A DNA stretch of 64,000 nucleotides from Bacteroides uniformis (lineage in GTDB: Bacteria; Bacteroidota; Bacteroidia; Bacteroidales; Bacteroidaceae). Shown piece by piece: positions 1 through 9,086 of the stretch. The stretch is from assembly GCF_025147485.1 (NCBI RefSeq), contig NZ_CP102263.1, positions 4,415,501-4,479,500 on the forward strand, in the 5' to 3' direction. The notes beneath the pieces are model-generated. The model had not been told where the DNA came from and made no database searches. It saw only the letters and a list, made by a program, of their open reading frames with translations. The position numbers were made by a program, and so were the translations under genes. Positions within the stretch are counted from its first letter, which is position 1, and each line of letters starts with the position of its first letter.

Positions 1-1
1 A

Positions 2-811
2 CAAGATGTTTACTATCTGGACTGGGCAACCCGGCTGGCACGTACCGTCATGGCGGGCCAACAGTTGGAAAAGCGTACCGACTGGAAAATCCCCCTACGA
101 GGTTTCTTCTATGAATCTTCCCGGAAAAAACGTATTCTGGCCTATTATCACCAAAGCCAAGAGCACTTGATGGCTGAAGGACTCTCGATGCTACTGACAG
201 ATGCCCCTACCCATCCGGACGCCCCGTTGTGGAAGGCATCCTGTGAAGCCTATGCAGACTATCTACGCGGGATTTCACAACTGATTGAGCCGTACGGCAT
301 ACTGCCAAGCGCCGTATACGAGGTGGATAATACCGATTATAAGAATCTGTACCACGAAGGAGAGCAGGTAGGACTTCCCAGCCTGGAAGAATACAATGCG
401 CAAGTACGCAACGGCATCCCTCTCTCGAAGGATTTCTATCTGCGCCGTTTCCCCGTCGCCTATCAGTTCAGGGGATTCCACGCCATTGTCATGGGCAAAG
501 CCAAGGCTGCCTTTATCCTTGCACGCCTATTCAATGATAAAGCGTTAAGGGATATTGCAACCCGCCAGGTAGAATACATATTAGGCTACAACCCGTTTGC
601 CATGAGTACCGTTTATGGAGACGGATATGACTATCCGCCGCTTTACGGGGCATACGCCGGAAATGTTGTGGGAGCCGTGCCCGTAGGAATCGAAACATTC
701 GAAAATGAGGACGAACCCTACTTCCCGATGCAAAATAACTGCACTTACAAGGAAATCTGGACACACACCACCGCACGCCTGATGTGGTGCGTAGCAGAAC
801 TGTTCAAATAA
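2..811 (+). CDS. Glycoside hydrolase family 9-like enzyme, C-terminal part (5' end outside window)
   Basis: The frame is open from base 2 with no stop, so the gene starts upstream of the window; about 269 codons are visible. The end of the protein has YILGYNPF followed by a glycine/tyrosine-rich stretch, then NCTYKEIW near the C-terminus. GH9 cellulase-like (alpha/alpha)6 barrels typically have a YxLGxNP motif and a late acid/base Glu, so the E of YKEIW is the likely counterpart. A six-hairpin glycosidase of a related family is the main alternative. Substrate cannot be told from this fragment. A strong hairpin follows 20 bp after the stop. Confidence 0.6.
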   Translation, partial: QDVYYLDWATRLARTVMAGQQLEKRTDWKIPLRGFFYESSRKKRILAYYHQSQEHLMAEGLSMLLTDAPTHPDAPLWKASCEAYADYLRGISQLIEPYGILPSAVYEVDNTDYKNLYHEGEQVGLPSLEEYNAQVRNGIPLSKDFYLRRFPVAYQFRGFHAIVMGKAKAAFILARLFNDKALRDIATRQVEYILGYNPFAMSTVYGDGYDYPPLYGAYAGNVVGAVPVGIETFENEDEPYFPMQNNCTYKEIWTHTTARLMWCVAELFK

Positions 812-830
812 ACAGTTCATTATACCGCTA

Positions 831-866
831 AAAAAAGCTCCGGAGTTGAAGGTTCCGGAGCTTTTT
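831..866. terminator. Bidirectional intrinsic terminator
   Basis: Arms AAAAAGCTCCGGA and TCCGGAGCTTTTT flank an 8-nt loop, giving a T-run on either strand. It lies between the convergent GH9-like gene and valS and can serve both. Confidence 0.85.
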
Positions 867-888
867 CTCTGTTTTATGTGATGGACAG

Positions 889-3522
889 TTATGCCTTTTT
901 CAATGCTGCAATACTTTCCTTGAGAGATTTGATGATACTTTCAGCATCTGCCTGCTTCTTGCGTTCCATCTCAAGAACGGCGGCAGGAGCATTATTCACA
1001 AACTTCTCGTTACCCAGTTTCTTCAGCACACCCTGCAAGAATCCTTCCTTATGCTTCAGTTCGGCCTCCATACGGGCTATCTCGGCTTCCACGTCAATCA
1101 TATTACCCAAAGGTACGGCATATTCCGTAGTACCTACCATGAAGGAAGCAGCACCGTCGGCCTTGTTCTCCACTATATTGATGGAGGAAAGGTTACACAT
1201 TTTCATGATAACCGCGTTGAATGCCACAACCGGATTCTCACCGATAACCTGCAACTCAAGTGTCTCTTTTTGGGCGATGTTCTTCTGCAAACGGATGGAA
1301 CGGATATTGCTGATAACCTCTTTCACCACTTCAAACTCCCGGATGATATCCTCATCTACCAATGCCGACATTGACAACGGGCTTACCATCAAGCTCTCAC
1401 CGTCTGTACGGTCGCAAAGATGCTGCCACAACTCCTCTGTAATAAATGGCATGAACGGATGGAGCAGATGCAACAAGTTATCAAAGAAACCGATAGTTGC
1501 TTCATACACTTTCCGGTTGATGGGCTGGCCGTATGCCGGTTTAATCATTTCCAGATACCAGGAAGAGAATTCGTCCCAGAACAGTTTGTAAACAGCCATC
1601 AGCGCTTCACTCAAACGGTACTTGCTGAACAAATCAGCCACTTCGGCAGCCACTTCATTCTGCTTGGCCTCAAACCAGCGTATTGCCAGTTCTGAAGCTT
1701 CCGGTACCGGAACTTCCGCACTGACTTCCCAACCTTTAATCAGACGGAAAGCGTTCCATATCTTATTATTGAAGTTACGTCCTTGCTCACACAGTGCATC
1801 GTCAAAGAGGATGTCATTGCCAGCAGGAGCTGAAAGCATCATGCCCATACGTACACCATCGGCACCGTATTTCTCAATCAAATCCAGCGGGTCGGGAGAA
1901 TTACCCAACGACTTGGACATCTTACGTCCCAGCTTGTCACGGACAATACCCGTAAAATAAACATTCTGGAACGGCATCTTACCTTCATATTCATAGCCTG
2001 CCATAATCATACGGGCTACCCAGAAGAAGATAATGTCCGGACCGGTCACCAAGTCGCTGGTAGGATAATAGTAGTTTATCTCCTCGTTACCCGGATTGTT
2101 GATACCGTCAAACAAAGAGATGGGCCACAACCAGGAGGAGAACCAAGTATCCAGGCAGTCCTCATCCTGACGAAGGTCTTCCAGTTTAAGGTCTGCATTA
2201 CCCGTTTTCTCTTTTGCCAATGCCAAGGCTTCTTCGGGAGTGGCAGCCACTACATAACCACCTTCCGGCAAAAAATAAGCAGGAATGCGATGCCCCCACC
2301 ATAACTGGCGGCTGATACACCAGTCCTTGATATTTTCCAACCAGTTCTTGTACGTATTCTTATATTTGGCAGGATAGAACTTCAACTCATCATTCATCAC
2401 CGGCGGCAAAGCCATGTCGGCAAAGTGCTGCATCTTCAAGAACCACTGCATGGAAAGTTTCGGTTCGATGGGCACGTTGGTACGTTCGGAGAAACCTACC
2501 TTGTTGGTATAGGCTTCCACTTTCTCCAACAGACCGGCAGCAGCCAGGTCCTTCTCAATCTGCTCGCGCACATCGAAACGGTCCATACCGATATACAAGC
2601 CGGCAGCTTCACTAAGCGTTCCGTTATCATTGAAGATGTCAATGCTCGGCAGATTGTACTTCTCACCCAGCATGTAGTCGTTCACATCGTGGGCAGGAGT
2701 TACCTTCAGACAACCGGTACCGAACTCTATATCTACGTAATCGTCCTCGATAACCGGAATAACACGTCCTACCAACGGAACAATCACCTTCTTACCCTTC
2801 AACCAGGTATTCTTGGGGTCATTCGGATTGATGCACATGGCTGTATCTCCCATGATGGTTTCAGGGCGGGTGGTAGCAACCACTGCATAACGTCCTTCGG
2901 GGTCACCTTCTACCATATACTTCAGATAGTACAGCTTGCTGTGCTCTTCTTTGTAGATTACTTCCTCGTCACTAAGTGCGGTCAGTGCCTTAGGGTCCCA
3001 GTTCACCATGCGGACACCACGATAAATCAGACCTTTGTTATACAAGTCAACAAAAACCTTGAGCACGCTTTCACTGCGTTTCTCATCCATAGTAAAAGCT
3101 GTACGATCCCAATCGCAAGAAGCACCCAGCTTGCGGAGCTGCTTCAAGATGATGCCGCCATGTTCGTCAGTCCATTCCCAGGCATGCTTCAAGAACTCGT
3201 CGCGGGTAAGGTCTGTCTTCTTGATGCCTTGTGCGGCAAGTTTGTTCACCACCTTGGCCTCGGTAGCAATGGATGCATGGTCGGTTCCCGGCACCCAGCA
3301 GGCATTCTTGCCTTCCATGCGGGCACGGCGTACCAGAATATCTTGTATGGTATTATTAAGCATGTGTCCCATGTGCAACACACCGGTGACGTTGGGGGGC
3401 GGGATGACGACGGTGTAAGGCTCACGACCATCGGGTTTCGAACTGAATAATTTGTGGTCCAACCAATACTGGTACCACTTTCCCTCCACGTCAGCGGGAT
3501 TGTACTTACTTGCTAATTCCAT
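889..3522 (-). CDS. valS: Valyl-tRNA synthetase
   Basis: Class I aminoacyl-tRNA synthetase that charges tRNA-Val in the cytoplasm. The 877-residue length is normal for bacterial ValRS. Signature motifs are the HIGH-type HMGH at residues 50-53 and KMSKS at 534-538. The CP1 editing domain lies between, with TTRPET around residue 217 and the TPAHD block around 275. The C-terminal anticodon-binding region ends in a Lys/Glu-rich coiled-coil arm (about 805-877), typical of ValRS. A -7 element TAATTTTG lies about 43 bp upstream of the ATG. Confidence 0.98.
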   Translation of the reverse strand: MELASKYNPADVEGKWYQYWLDHKLFSSKPDGREPYTVVIPPPNVTGVLHMGHMLNNTIQDILVRRARMEGKNACWVPGTDHASIATEAKVVNKLAAQGIKKTDLTRDEFLKHAWEWTDEHGGIILKQLRKLGASCDWDRTAFTMDEKRSESVLKVFVDLYNKGLIYRGVRMVNWDPKALTALSDEEVIYKEEHSKLYYLKYMVEGDPEGRYAVVATTRPETIMGDTAMCINPNDPKNTWLKGKKVIVPLVGRVIPVIEDDYVDIEFGTGCLKVTPAHDVNDYMLGEKYNLPSIDIFNDNGTLSEAAGLYIGMDRFDVREQIEKDLAAAGLLEKVEAYTNKVGFSERTNVPIEPKLSMQWFLKMQHFADMALPPVMNDELKFYPAKYKNTYKNWLENIKDWCISRQLWWGHRIPAYFLPEGGYVVAATPEEALALAKEKTGNADLKLEDLRQDEDCLDTWFSSWLWPISLFDGINNPGNEEINYYYPTSDLVTGPDIIFFWVARMIMAGYEYEGKMPFQNVYFTGIVRDKLGRKMSKSLGNSPDPLDLIEKYGADGVRMGMMLSAPAGNDILFDDALCEQGRNFNNKIWNAFRLIKGWEVSAEVPVPEASELAIRWFEAKQNEVAAEVADLFSKYRLSEALMAVYKLFWDEFSSWYLEMIKPAYGQPINRKVYEATIGFFDNLLHLLHPFMPFITEELWQHLCDRTDGESLMVSPLSMSALVDEDIIREFEVVKEVISNIRSIRLQKNIAQKETLELQVIGENPVVAFNAVIMKMCNLSSINIVENKADGAASFMVGTTEYAVPLGNMIDVEAEIARMEAELKHKEGFLQGVLKKLGNEKFVNNAPAAVLEMERKKQADAESIIKSLKESIAALKKA

Positions 3523-3564
3523 GTTTTTAAATCTCTATAATTAATTTATTGCGAATAACGGGCG

Positions 3565-3572
3565 CAAAATTA
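3565..3572 (-). promoter_or_regulatory. valS -7 promoter element
   Basis: Minus strand reads TAATTTTG, matching TAnnTTTG, followed by GCGCCC. No good TTTG is seen 19-21 bp upstream, so only the -7 half is supported. Confidence 0.5.
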
Positions 3573-3612
3573 ATGAATTAAAATTTAAATATATATTTTT
3601 GTCCCTACAAAA

Positions 3613-3673
3613 TGAGTCAGGAGTTAGTAGGAGTTAAAGGGAGTTATCGCCCTCCGGGCTTAGGAGTTAGAGG
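3613..3673. repeat. Short GGAGTTA direct repeats around a small hairpin
   Basis: GGAGTTA or a close variant occurs about four times around GCCCTCCGGGC. The stretch lies between the divergent valS and DUF3810 genes. No coding potential is seen. Confidence 0.5.
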
Positions 3674-3708
3674 TCGATAGTCCTCTTAATGGTAGGTTGA
3701 AAATAAAA

Positions 3709-4755
3709 ATGAGAGACAAATTGAAAATCCGGTATGTCGTATTAATCGTATTACTGTCTGTTGTATGGGCAACGCAGCTCATTCCAATATTGGGAGAAGT
3801 ATATGCACAGTCTGTATATCCGGTGATTTCCCATTTCTTGTCCTCCTTTTCAAAACTCATGCCTTTTGCCATAGGCGACTTGTTTATTTTCCTCAGTGTA
3901 CTCGGACTTCTTTTCAATCCAATCAGGGCACGCTATATCCAAAAGAAAAAGTGGAAACAGATTCTGCTGAACGAAATGGAATACTTGCTGTGGATATATG
4001 CATGGTTCTATCTGGCATGGGGACTGAACTACTCACAGAAAGATTTCTATGGCAGGACAAACATTCCTTATACTGCCTATACTCCCGAAATCTTTCAGTC
4101 ATTTGTAGACAACTATATAGACAAGCTGAATGCTTCCTATACAGATGTCACCTCCATTGACGAACCATTGGTCTGCCGGGAAAGCGTACACGGATACAAC
4201 CAAATCAGCGATACGCTGGGGATACATCGCCCTCCCCACTCCTCTCCGCGCGTGAAGACCATGCTTTTCACTCCGTTCATTTCCATGGTCGGTGTTACGG
4301 GAAGCATGGGACCTTTCTTCTGCGAATTCACGCTGAACGGCGATTTGCTTCCACCACAATATCCTGCTACTTATGCCCACGAGCTGGCACACTTTTTAGG
4401 CATCACCAGCGAGGCAGAAGCCAACTTCTACGCTTACCAGGTCTGCACCCGTTCGCAGGTGAAAGAGATTCGTTTCAGTGGGTATTTCTCCGTACTCCCA
4501 CATGTGCTGGGCAATGCCCGCCGACTGATGAGCGAAGAAGAATACGCAGAACTTTTCAACCGGATACGTCCTGAAATCATAGAACTGGCCCAAAAGAACC
4601 AGCAATACTGGATGGAGAAATACAGTCCGCTCATCGGAGACATCCAGAACTTTATCTACGACTTGTACCTTAAAGGAAACAAGATTCAAAGCGGACGCAA
4701 GAACTATTCGGAAGTAATAGGCTTGCTTATCTCATACGAAGAATGGAAAAACTAA
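3709..4755 (+). CDS. DUF3810 family membrane protein with HExxH motif
   Basis: About 348 residues. Three hydrophobic segments near the N-terminus (about 10-30, 50-70 and 90-108) are followed by a soluble domain carrying HELAH at about 224-228, with SEAEANFY just after. HExxH plus a downstream Glu is the pattern of gluzincin-type metallopeptidases. The DUF3810 family is Bacteroidetes/Firmicutes-wide and has no firm function. The in-frame start at 3697 is a TTG, so the first ATG at 3709 is preferred. The end overlaps the possible early ATG of mazG, so the two are probably co-transcribed. Peptidase activity is inferred from the motif only. Confidence 0.85.
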   Translation: MRDKLKIRYVVLIVLLSVVWATQLIPILGEVYAQSVYPVISHFLSSFSKLMPFAIGDLFIFLSVLGLLFNPIRARYIQKKKWKQILLNEMEYLLWIYAWFYLAWGLNYSQKDFYGRTNIPYTAYTPEIFQSFVDNYIDKLNASYTDVTSIDEPLVCRESVHGYNQISDTLGIHRPPHSSPRVKTMLFTPFISMVGVTGSMGPFFCEFTLNGDLLPPQYPATYAHELAHFLGITSEAEANFYAYQVCTRSQVKEIRFSGYFSVLPHVLGNARRLMSEEEYAELFNRIRPEIIELAQKNQQYWMEKYSPLIGDIQNFIYDLYLKGNKIQSGRKNYSEVIGLLISYEEWKN

Positions 4756-4766
4756 ATTTCAAAATC

Positions 4767-5591
4767 ATGCATACAAGAAAAGAACAGATGGAAGCCTTCG
4801 GCCGCTTCCTCGACATACTCGACGAGCTGCGCGAGAAATGTCCCTGGGACCGCAAGCAGACCAACGAAAGCCTGCGCCCCAATACCATCGAAGAGACTTA
4901 TGAACTTTGTGACGCCCTGATACGCGATGACAAGAGTGACATCTGCAAAGAGCTGGGCGATGTGCTGCTGCATGTGGCTTTTTATGCAAAGATAGGCTCC
5001 GAAACCGGTGATTTCGATATGAAAGACGTGTGCGACCGTCTTTGTGAGAAACTTATTTTCCGCCATCCCCATGTCTTCGGCGATGTAAAGGCAGAAACCG
5101 CAGGTCAGGTCTCAGAAAACTGGGAACAGTTGAAGCTGAAGGAAAAAGATGGGAATAAAACCGTACTGAGCGGTGTGCCCGCCGCCCTACCCTCGCTCAT
5201 CAAGGCCTACCGCATCCAGGACAAGGCACGCAATGTAGGATTCGACTGGGAAGAACGCGAACAGGTGTGGGATAAGGTAAAAGAAGAAATCCGGGAGTTC
5301 CAGACAGAAGTCGCCCACATGGATAAGGAAAAAGCTGAAGCTGAATTCGGCGATGTCATGTTCAGCCTCATCAACGCTGCCCGCCTCTACAAAATCAATC
5401 CGGACAATGCGCTGGAACGGACCAACCAGAAGTTCATCAACCGCTTCAACTATGTAGAAGCGCACAGCATCAAGGAGGGCAAAAACCTCCATGACATGAC
5501 GCTGGAGGAGATGGATAAGCTATGGAACGAAGCGAAAGTACTGGAAAAAGAAGGGAAACAAGATGATTCTTCTAAAGGTATCTCTCATTAA
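4767..5591 (+). CDS. mazG: Nucleoside triphosphate pyrophosphohydrolase MazG
   Basis: Hydrolyses NTPs and dNTPs to monophosphates plus pyrophosphate, a house-cleaning role. Two tandem MazG domains are visible. The first has EETYELCDAL and ELGDVLLHVAF, and the second has KEEIREF and EFGDVMFSLIN; these are the acidic metal-binding helices. The CPWDRKQT segment is typical of the family. An ATG at 4743 inside the preceding gene adds eight residues; the ATG at 4767 (MHTRKEQM) better fits the usual N-terminus. A convergent hairpin follows. Confidence 0.95.
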   Translation: MHTRKEQMEAFGRFLDILDELREKCPWDRKQTNESLRPNTIEETYELCDALIRDDKSDICKELGDVLLHVAFYAKIGSETGDFDMKDVCDRLCEKLIFRHPHVFGDVKAETAGQVSENWEQLKLKEKDGNKTVLSGVPAALPSLIKAYRIQDKARNVGFDWEEREQVWDKVKEEIREFQTEVAHMDKEKAEAEFGDVMFSLINAARLYKINPDNALERTNQKFINRFNYVEAHSIKEGKNLHDMTLEEMDKLWNEAKVLEKEGKQDDSSKGISH

Positions 5592-5596
5592 CAAAA

Positions 5597-5627
5597 GAAG
5601 GTTGCTCACATCATTGTGGCAACCTTC
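5597..5627. terminator. Bidirectional hairpin terminator
   Basis: GAAGGTTGC pairs with GCAACCTTC, with an inner CAC/GTG pairing. It is A-rich before and T-rich after, between the convergent mazG and the Spy-like gene. Confidence 0.75.
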
Positions 5628-5649
5628 CTTATTTGTATTCATTCACTAC

Positions 5650-6123
5650 TCATCTTTTCCCTTGCGGTCTTCGCTGGGGACTATCTCCATTCTTGTGCAT
5701 ACCTTTCAGCAGCTCACGGTGGAAACGCATTTCAGCCCTTTGCACCAGATAAATCTTTTTACAAGGCAATATTTTCTTGAACTTATCAAAGTAGGTCTTG
5801 TCCAACCGGTCAGAAGCGATACGGGCATCATATACACCTTCCATAATTTCCTCATACTGGGCTTCGGTTGTTTTTTCATCTTTCCCTTGTCGAAGCAACT
5901 TCCAAGCCTCGTCATTTAGCTGCTTTTTCCGGTCCTGCAATTCAAAATACAATGGGAAGAACTTGGCTGCCTCCTCACTCGTCAGTCCGGCTTTCTCCGT
6001 TATAAACGCTTTTTGTTTGGCACGAAACTCTTCAGGTGACAGATGCTGGTCACATCCATCGCTAGCCCAAAGCAGAGGCATAATGCCACATATCATAACC
6101 AATAAAACAATTAGTTTCTTCAT
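5650..6123 (-). CDS. Small exported helical protein (Spy/CpxP-like)
   Basis: 157 residues when started at MKKLIVLLVM, giving a clear Sec signal peptide ending near LLWAS. The ORF can be opened 24 codons further, but that would bury the signal. The mature part is highly charged and helical, with LTSEEAAKFFPLY, a likely counterpart of the LTxxQ region of Spy/CpxP periplasmic proteins. It is the last gene of an operon with an ECF sigma factor and a one-span membrane protein. That context suggests an envelope-stress sensor or chaperone. Sequence similarity to Spy is only general. Confidence 0.7.
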   Translation of the reverse strand: MKKLIVLLVMICGIMPLLWASDGCDQHLSPEEFRAKQKAFITEKAGLTSEEAAKFFPLYFELQDRKKQLNDEAWKLLRQGKDEKTTEAQYEEIMEGVYDARIASDRLDKTYFDKFKKILPCKKIYLVQRAEMRFHRELLKGMHKNGDSPQRRPQGKR

Positions 6124-6148
6124 TTTTAAATAGTTGAGTGTTGTTACC

Positions 6149-6514
6149 TTATTCTGCATCAGAGTCTGCCAAATAAACATACAATGAATAATCATCCAGC
6201 ATGGAATTCTCTACAGCCATATTAATATATTCCATTTCTGTTTCCGTATCATCAGCAGCCATACGCTCTACAGATGGAGTATGCTCCGAAGAAGCTACAC
6301 GGATAATCAATGCCGCACCTATAAACATGGCGGTCATATACAACCAAGGCCTTACCTTCTGCCACATTGTAGGCTCTGTCTGCACAGCAATGAGTTTCTC
6401 TTTTTCGGGAAGCCGGTTCATTACCTCTGAAGTAAGATTCTCAAAGTAGCCTTCAGGAACGCGGAAAGGATTTTCCGTCCCTATCTTTTTCTGTATTTTA
6501 TCTTCTTCTTTCAT
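6149..6514 (-). CDS. Single-span membrane protein, putative anti-sigma factor
   Basis: 121 residues. A cytoplasmic N-terminal part containing NPFRVPEGYFENL is followed by one hydrophobic segment (about 56-73) and a short acidic outer tail. The VPEGYFE motif recurs in Bacteroidetes proteins encoded directly after ECF sigma factors. An AAGGAG ribosome-binding site precedes the ATG. The position 47 bp after the sigma gene and the topology suggest that it holds the sigma factor at the membrane; no zinc-binding anti-sigma motif is visible. Confidence 0.65.
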   Translation of the reverse strand: MKEEDKIQKKIGTENPFRVPEGYFENLTSEVMNRLPEKEKLIAVQTEPTMWQKVRPWLYMTAMFIGAALIIRVASSEHTPSVERMAADDTETEMEYINMAVENSMLDDYSLYVYLADSDAE

Positions 6515-6561
6515 AAGCTTTCTCCTTTCTGTTTAATTAGACATTGTTTTGTGGCAAAGGT

Positions 6562-7116
6562 TTAATACTCCTCACCCAAAAACTTTTCTATTTTCTTCAC
6601 GGCATGGTGATAGGAAGCCTTCAAGGCACCTACGGAAGTACCAAATATATCGGACATCTCTTCGTATTTCATTTCCTGGTAATACTTCAGATTAAACACC
6701 ATACGTTGTTTTTCCGGCAAGGCAAGCAAGGCTTTTTGCAAAGCCATCTCTGCTTTATCACCGGAGAAGTAAGGATCACTTTCAAGCTTTTGAAGTGCAT
6801 CTGCCTCGGGGTCATCCAAAGAGACTGTGGAAGCAGCCCGTTGTTTGTTCAGAAAAGTGAGGCATTCATTCAAGGCTATGCGATAGAGCCAGGTAGAGAG
6901 TTTAGCCTCTGCCCTGAAATAATCTATATTAATCCATGCTTTAATGAAAGTATTCTGAAGTAAATCATTGGCATCTTCATGAGAGAGGACCATACGACGA
7001 ATCTGCCAATACAACTGCTCGCTATATTGGGTAACAATCATCTCAAATCCCCGCTTTTGTGTGCTTTCTTCTTGTAGAAGAGCCAACACTTCGCGTTCAT
7101 TATAGGAAGGGGTCAT
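6562..7116 (-). CDS. ECF RNA polymerase sigma factor
   Basis: 184 residues. Region 2 spans about 20-95 (DANDLLQNTFIKAW, the core-binding and -10 recognition helices). Region 4 spans about 125-180 (ALPEKQRMVFNLKYYQEMKYEEMSD, with a helix-turn-helix ending in ALKASYHHAVKKIEKFL). There is no region 1 or 3, so it is a group IV (ECF) sigma factor. It is the first gene of a three-gene operon with a membrane protein and an exported protein. A TATCTTTG -7 element lies 34 bp upstream. Confidence 0.93.
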   Translation of the reverse strand: MTPSYNEREVLALLQEESTQKRGFEMIVTQYSEQLYWQIRRMVLSHEDANDLLQNTFIKAWINIDYFRAEAKLSTWLYRIALNECLTFLNKQRAASTVSLDDPEADALQKLESDPYFSGDKAEMALQKALLALPEKQRMVFNLKYYQEMKYEEMSDIFGTSVGALKASYHHAVKKIEKFLGEEY

Positions 7117-7149
7117 AAATTTCTATTCGCATTTGTTGTTTTAGACTGC

Positions 7150-7157
7150 CAAAGATA
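7150..7157 (-). promoter_or_regulatory. -7 element of the ECF sigma operon
   Basis: Minus strand TATCTTTG, a good TAnnTTTG match, gives a leader of roughly 25 nt. It separates the sigma operon from rnz upstream. Confidence 0.55.
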
Positions 7158-7170
7158 CGAAAAGTTTAAT

Positions 7171-8085
7171 TCATACCGATACACAAAGTGTTTCTTTGGC
7201 AAGCTGAGTATCCGGAAAAATAGCGGATGCTTCTTGAAGCAAGATATTTTCATCTTCGTATCGTGCCGAAAAATGTCCTATCAACAACTTCTTCACTTCA
7301 GCCTTCCTGGCTATTTCAGCCGCTTGTGCAGCAGTTGTATGAAATGTTTCTTTGGCACGTGGCGCATCCTCATTCGCAAATGTCGCCTCATGAAAAAGTA
7401 AATCAACCCCTTTTATCTGCTCCACGATAGAAGGAAGATAGATGGTATCCGAGCAATAAGCATAACTGCGGGACGGAGCAGAAGGACGGGTCAACAAGTT
7501 GTTGGAAACCGTTTTTCCCTCCGGTGTCACGTAATCGGCCCCATTCTTTATACGATTCAATTCGTATACCGGCACTTGGTAGAAATCGACCATTTCACGG
7601 ATAATATGGTTAGGACGCCGCTTTTCTGCAAACAAAAAGCCACAACACGGCATACGATGACGCAAAGGAATAGTAGTAACCGTCAACGAACGGTCTTCAT
7701 AAATCTGCATCGGTTCTTTCGTATCAAACTCATGGAAAAGGACCTTGTACGTCATCTGCCTATTAAAAAAATCCAGCATAGGTGTCAGCAATGTTTCCAG
7801 CCCTTTTGGAGAATGGATATGCAACTCGGCTGTACGTCCTAAAAGGTTAAGTGTAGAAATCAGTCCCAATAAGCCAAAACAATGGTCCCCATGCAAGTGA
7901 GAGATAAAGATATGATTCAAACGCGAAAACTTCAGATGTGATTTACGGAACTGCAACTGCGCCCCTTCCCCACAATCAATCATAAACAGCTTGTCGCGCA
8001 CGTTCACAATTTGAGACGTAGGGAAATGACGCGTTGTGGGTAAAGCGGAACCACAACCAAGAATATGTAACTCAAATTTTTCCAT
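7171..8085 (-). CDS. rnz: Ribonuclease Z
   Basis: Metallo-beta-lactamase-fold endonuclease that removes the 3' trailer of tRNA precursors. The zinc motif SHLHGDH lies at residues 62-68, with further ligands in FHEATF (about 232) and IGHFSARY near the end. The N-terminal LGCGSALPTTRHFPTSQ is typical of RNase Z. The 304-residue length fits the short bacterial form. It lies 34 bp downstream of the lipoprotein gene and may share its promoter. Confidence 0.96.
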   Translation of the reverse strand: MEKFELHILGCGSALPTTRHFPTSQIVNVRDKLFMIDCGEGAQLQFRKSHLKFSRLNHIFISHLHGDHCFGLLGLISTLNLLGRTAELHIHSPKGLETLLTPMLDFFNRQMTYKVLFHEFDTKEPMQIYEDRSLTVTTIPLRHRMPCCGFLFAEKRRPNHIIREMVDFYQVPVYELNRIKNGADYVTPEGKTVSNNLLTRPSAPSRSYAYCSDTIYLPSIVEQIKGVDLLFHEATFANEDAPRAKETFHTTAAQAAEIARKAEVKKLLIGHFSARYEDENILLQEASAIFPDTQLAKETLCVSV

Positions 8086-8119
8086 TCCAAACCTTCCGAA
8101 CTGATTTCTACTCCTTGAT

Positions 8120-8911
8120 TTATAGAAGAGCCTTTATCTCTGAAACTCCAAAGGATATTTCAAAAGTTTCTCCGGATTTATTCCCTTTATACAGATAGCC
8201 CACCCCTTTATCACACTTCACACATACTTCCAAGAACATGTGCAAGGCTGGATCGGAGGAGTTCAAAGAGTTCTTCACATTTGCCTTCATCTGTTCGGCA
8301 TTTTCCTTCAAAGCAGACATCTGTACTACAGATTCGTCAATCGTATAATGATAAAGCACCTTATCCGACTCGATTGTCAGTTTATTGAGCATAGTGGCTT
8401 CATCCACCTGCATCGGGCACGATACGTTGGTCATCTTCACTTGCTCTTCCAGTTTCTTCTTATCACTGCTTTCAGCAGTTGAACCGCCATTCAATATATC
8501 TTTCAAGTCCTGAGTAGTCAGATAACATTCCACTTCGTTACCGGATGTCTTTCCTTTATATATGAACTTTATACCGGAATCAGTACCGACAACCAAATCC
8601 AGCATCTCTTTAATGGACCCTTGTGGATTACCGAACATAACAGTCACAGCAGACTTCATTGCATCAGGATTCTCTTTCAAAGCGTCTATATTGAGGAAAC
8701 TTTCATTCATAAGCAGTACATATACCACATCCGCCCCATCAAAAGTAATACTGGATATTTCGCCGGAAGCTCCCATATCCATGGGACATTGTTTGTTGGC
8801 AGCTGCGATAGCCAGCTTGAGTTTAGACTTCTGGCCGCATGCGGTTAGTAACATCAGCGACAGGCAAGTGAACAACACCATCTTCCCTGCATTTTTGAAC
8901 ATGTTTTTCAT
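8120..8911 (-). CDS. Lipoprotein with an internally duplicated domain
   Basis: 263 residues. A signal peptide ends in the lipobox LTAC with Cys25. The mature part consists of two similar halves. Each begins with a Cys-Pro-Met segment (KQCPMDMG around 41, VSCPMQVD around 161), continues with a strand pair around a VVYVLLMNES/VLYHYTIDES block, and ends with an (I/V)(K/G)(F/Y)(I/L)YKG(K/N) strand. No function is recognised. Two -7-like boxes, TACTTTTG (8951-8958) and TATCTTTG (8968-8975), precede it. Confidence 0.8.
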   Translation of the reverse strand: MKNMFKNAGKMVLFTCLSLMLLTACGQKSKLKLAIAAANKQCPMDMGASGEISSITFDGADVVYVLLMNESFLNIDALKENPDAMKSAVTVMFGNPQGSIKEMLDLVVGTDSGIKFIYKGKTSGNEVECYLTTQDLKDILNGGSTAESSDKKKLEEQVKMTNVSCPMQVDEATMLNKLTIESDKVLYHYTIDESVVQMSALKENAEQMKANVKNSLNSSDPALHMFLEVCVKCDKGVGYLYKGNKSGETFEISFGVSEIKALL

Positions 8912-9026
8912 AATAAATGAAAATTAAATTATTGAATATTTCTATGATTGCAAAAGTAACCACCCTGCAAAGATAAACATTTATGGAAAAACCATCCTTA
9001 ATTCCATAAAATTCTATTGACAAATC

Positions 9027-9064
9027 ATAAAAAAGAAGGGCACTTGTTTGCGCAAGTACCCTTC
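9027..9064 (-). terminator. Intrinsic terminator of rpsA
   Basis: On the minus strand GAAGGGTACTTG pairs with CAAGTGCCCTTC across a 6-nt loop and is followed by TTTTTT, about 22 bp after the rpsA stop. Confidence 0.9.
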
Positions 9065-9086
9065 CTTCATTTATAGAACGGAGTAA

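Noticed and set aside
2425..3450. 341-codon plus-strand open frame opposite valS
   Set aside because: Lies wholly antisense to a clear valS. It has no promoter, ribosome-binding site or recognisable domain; long antisense frames arise from codon bias.
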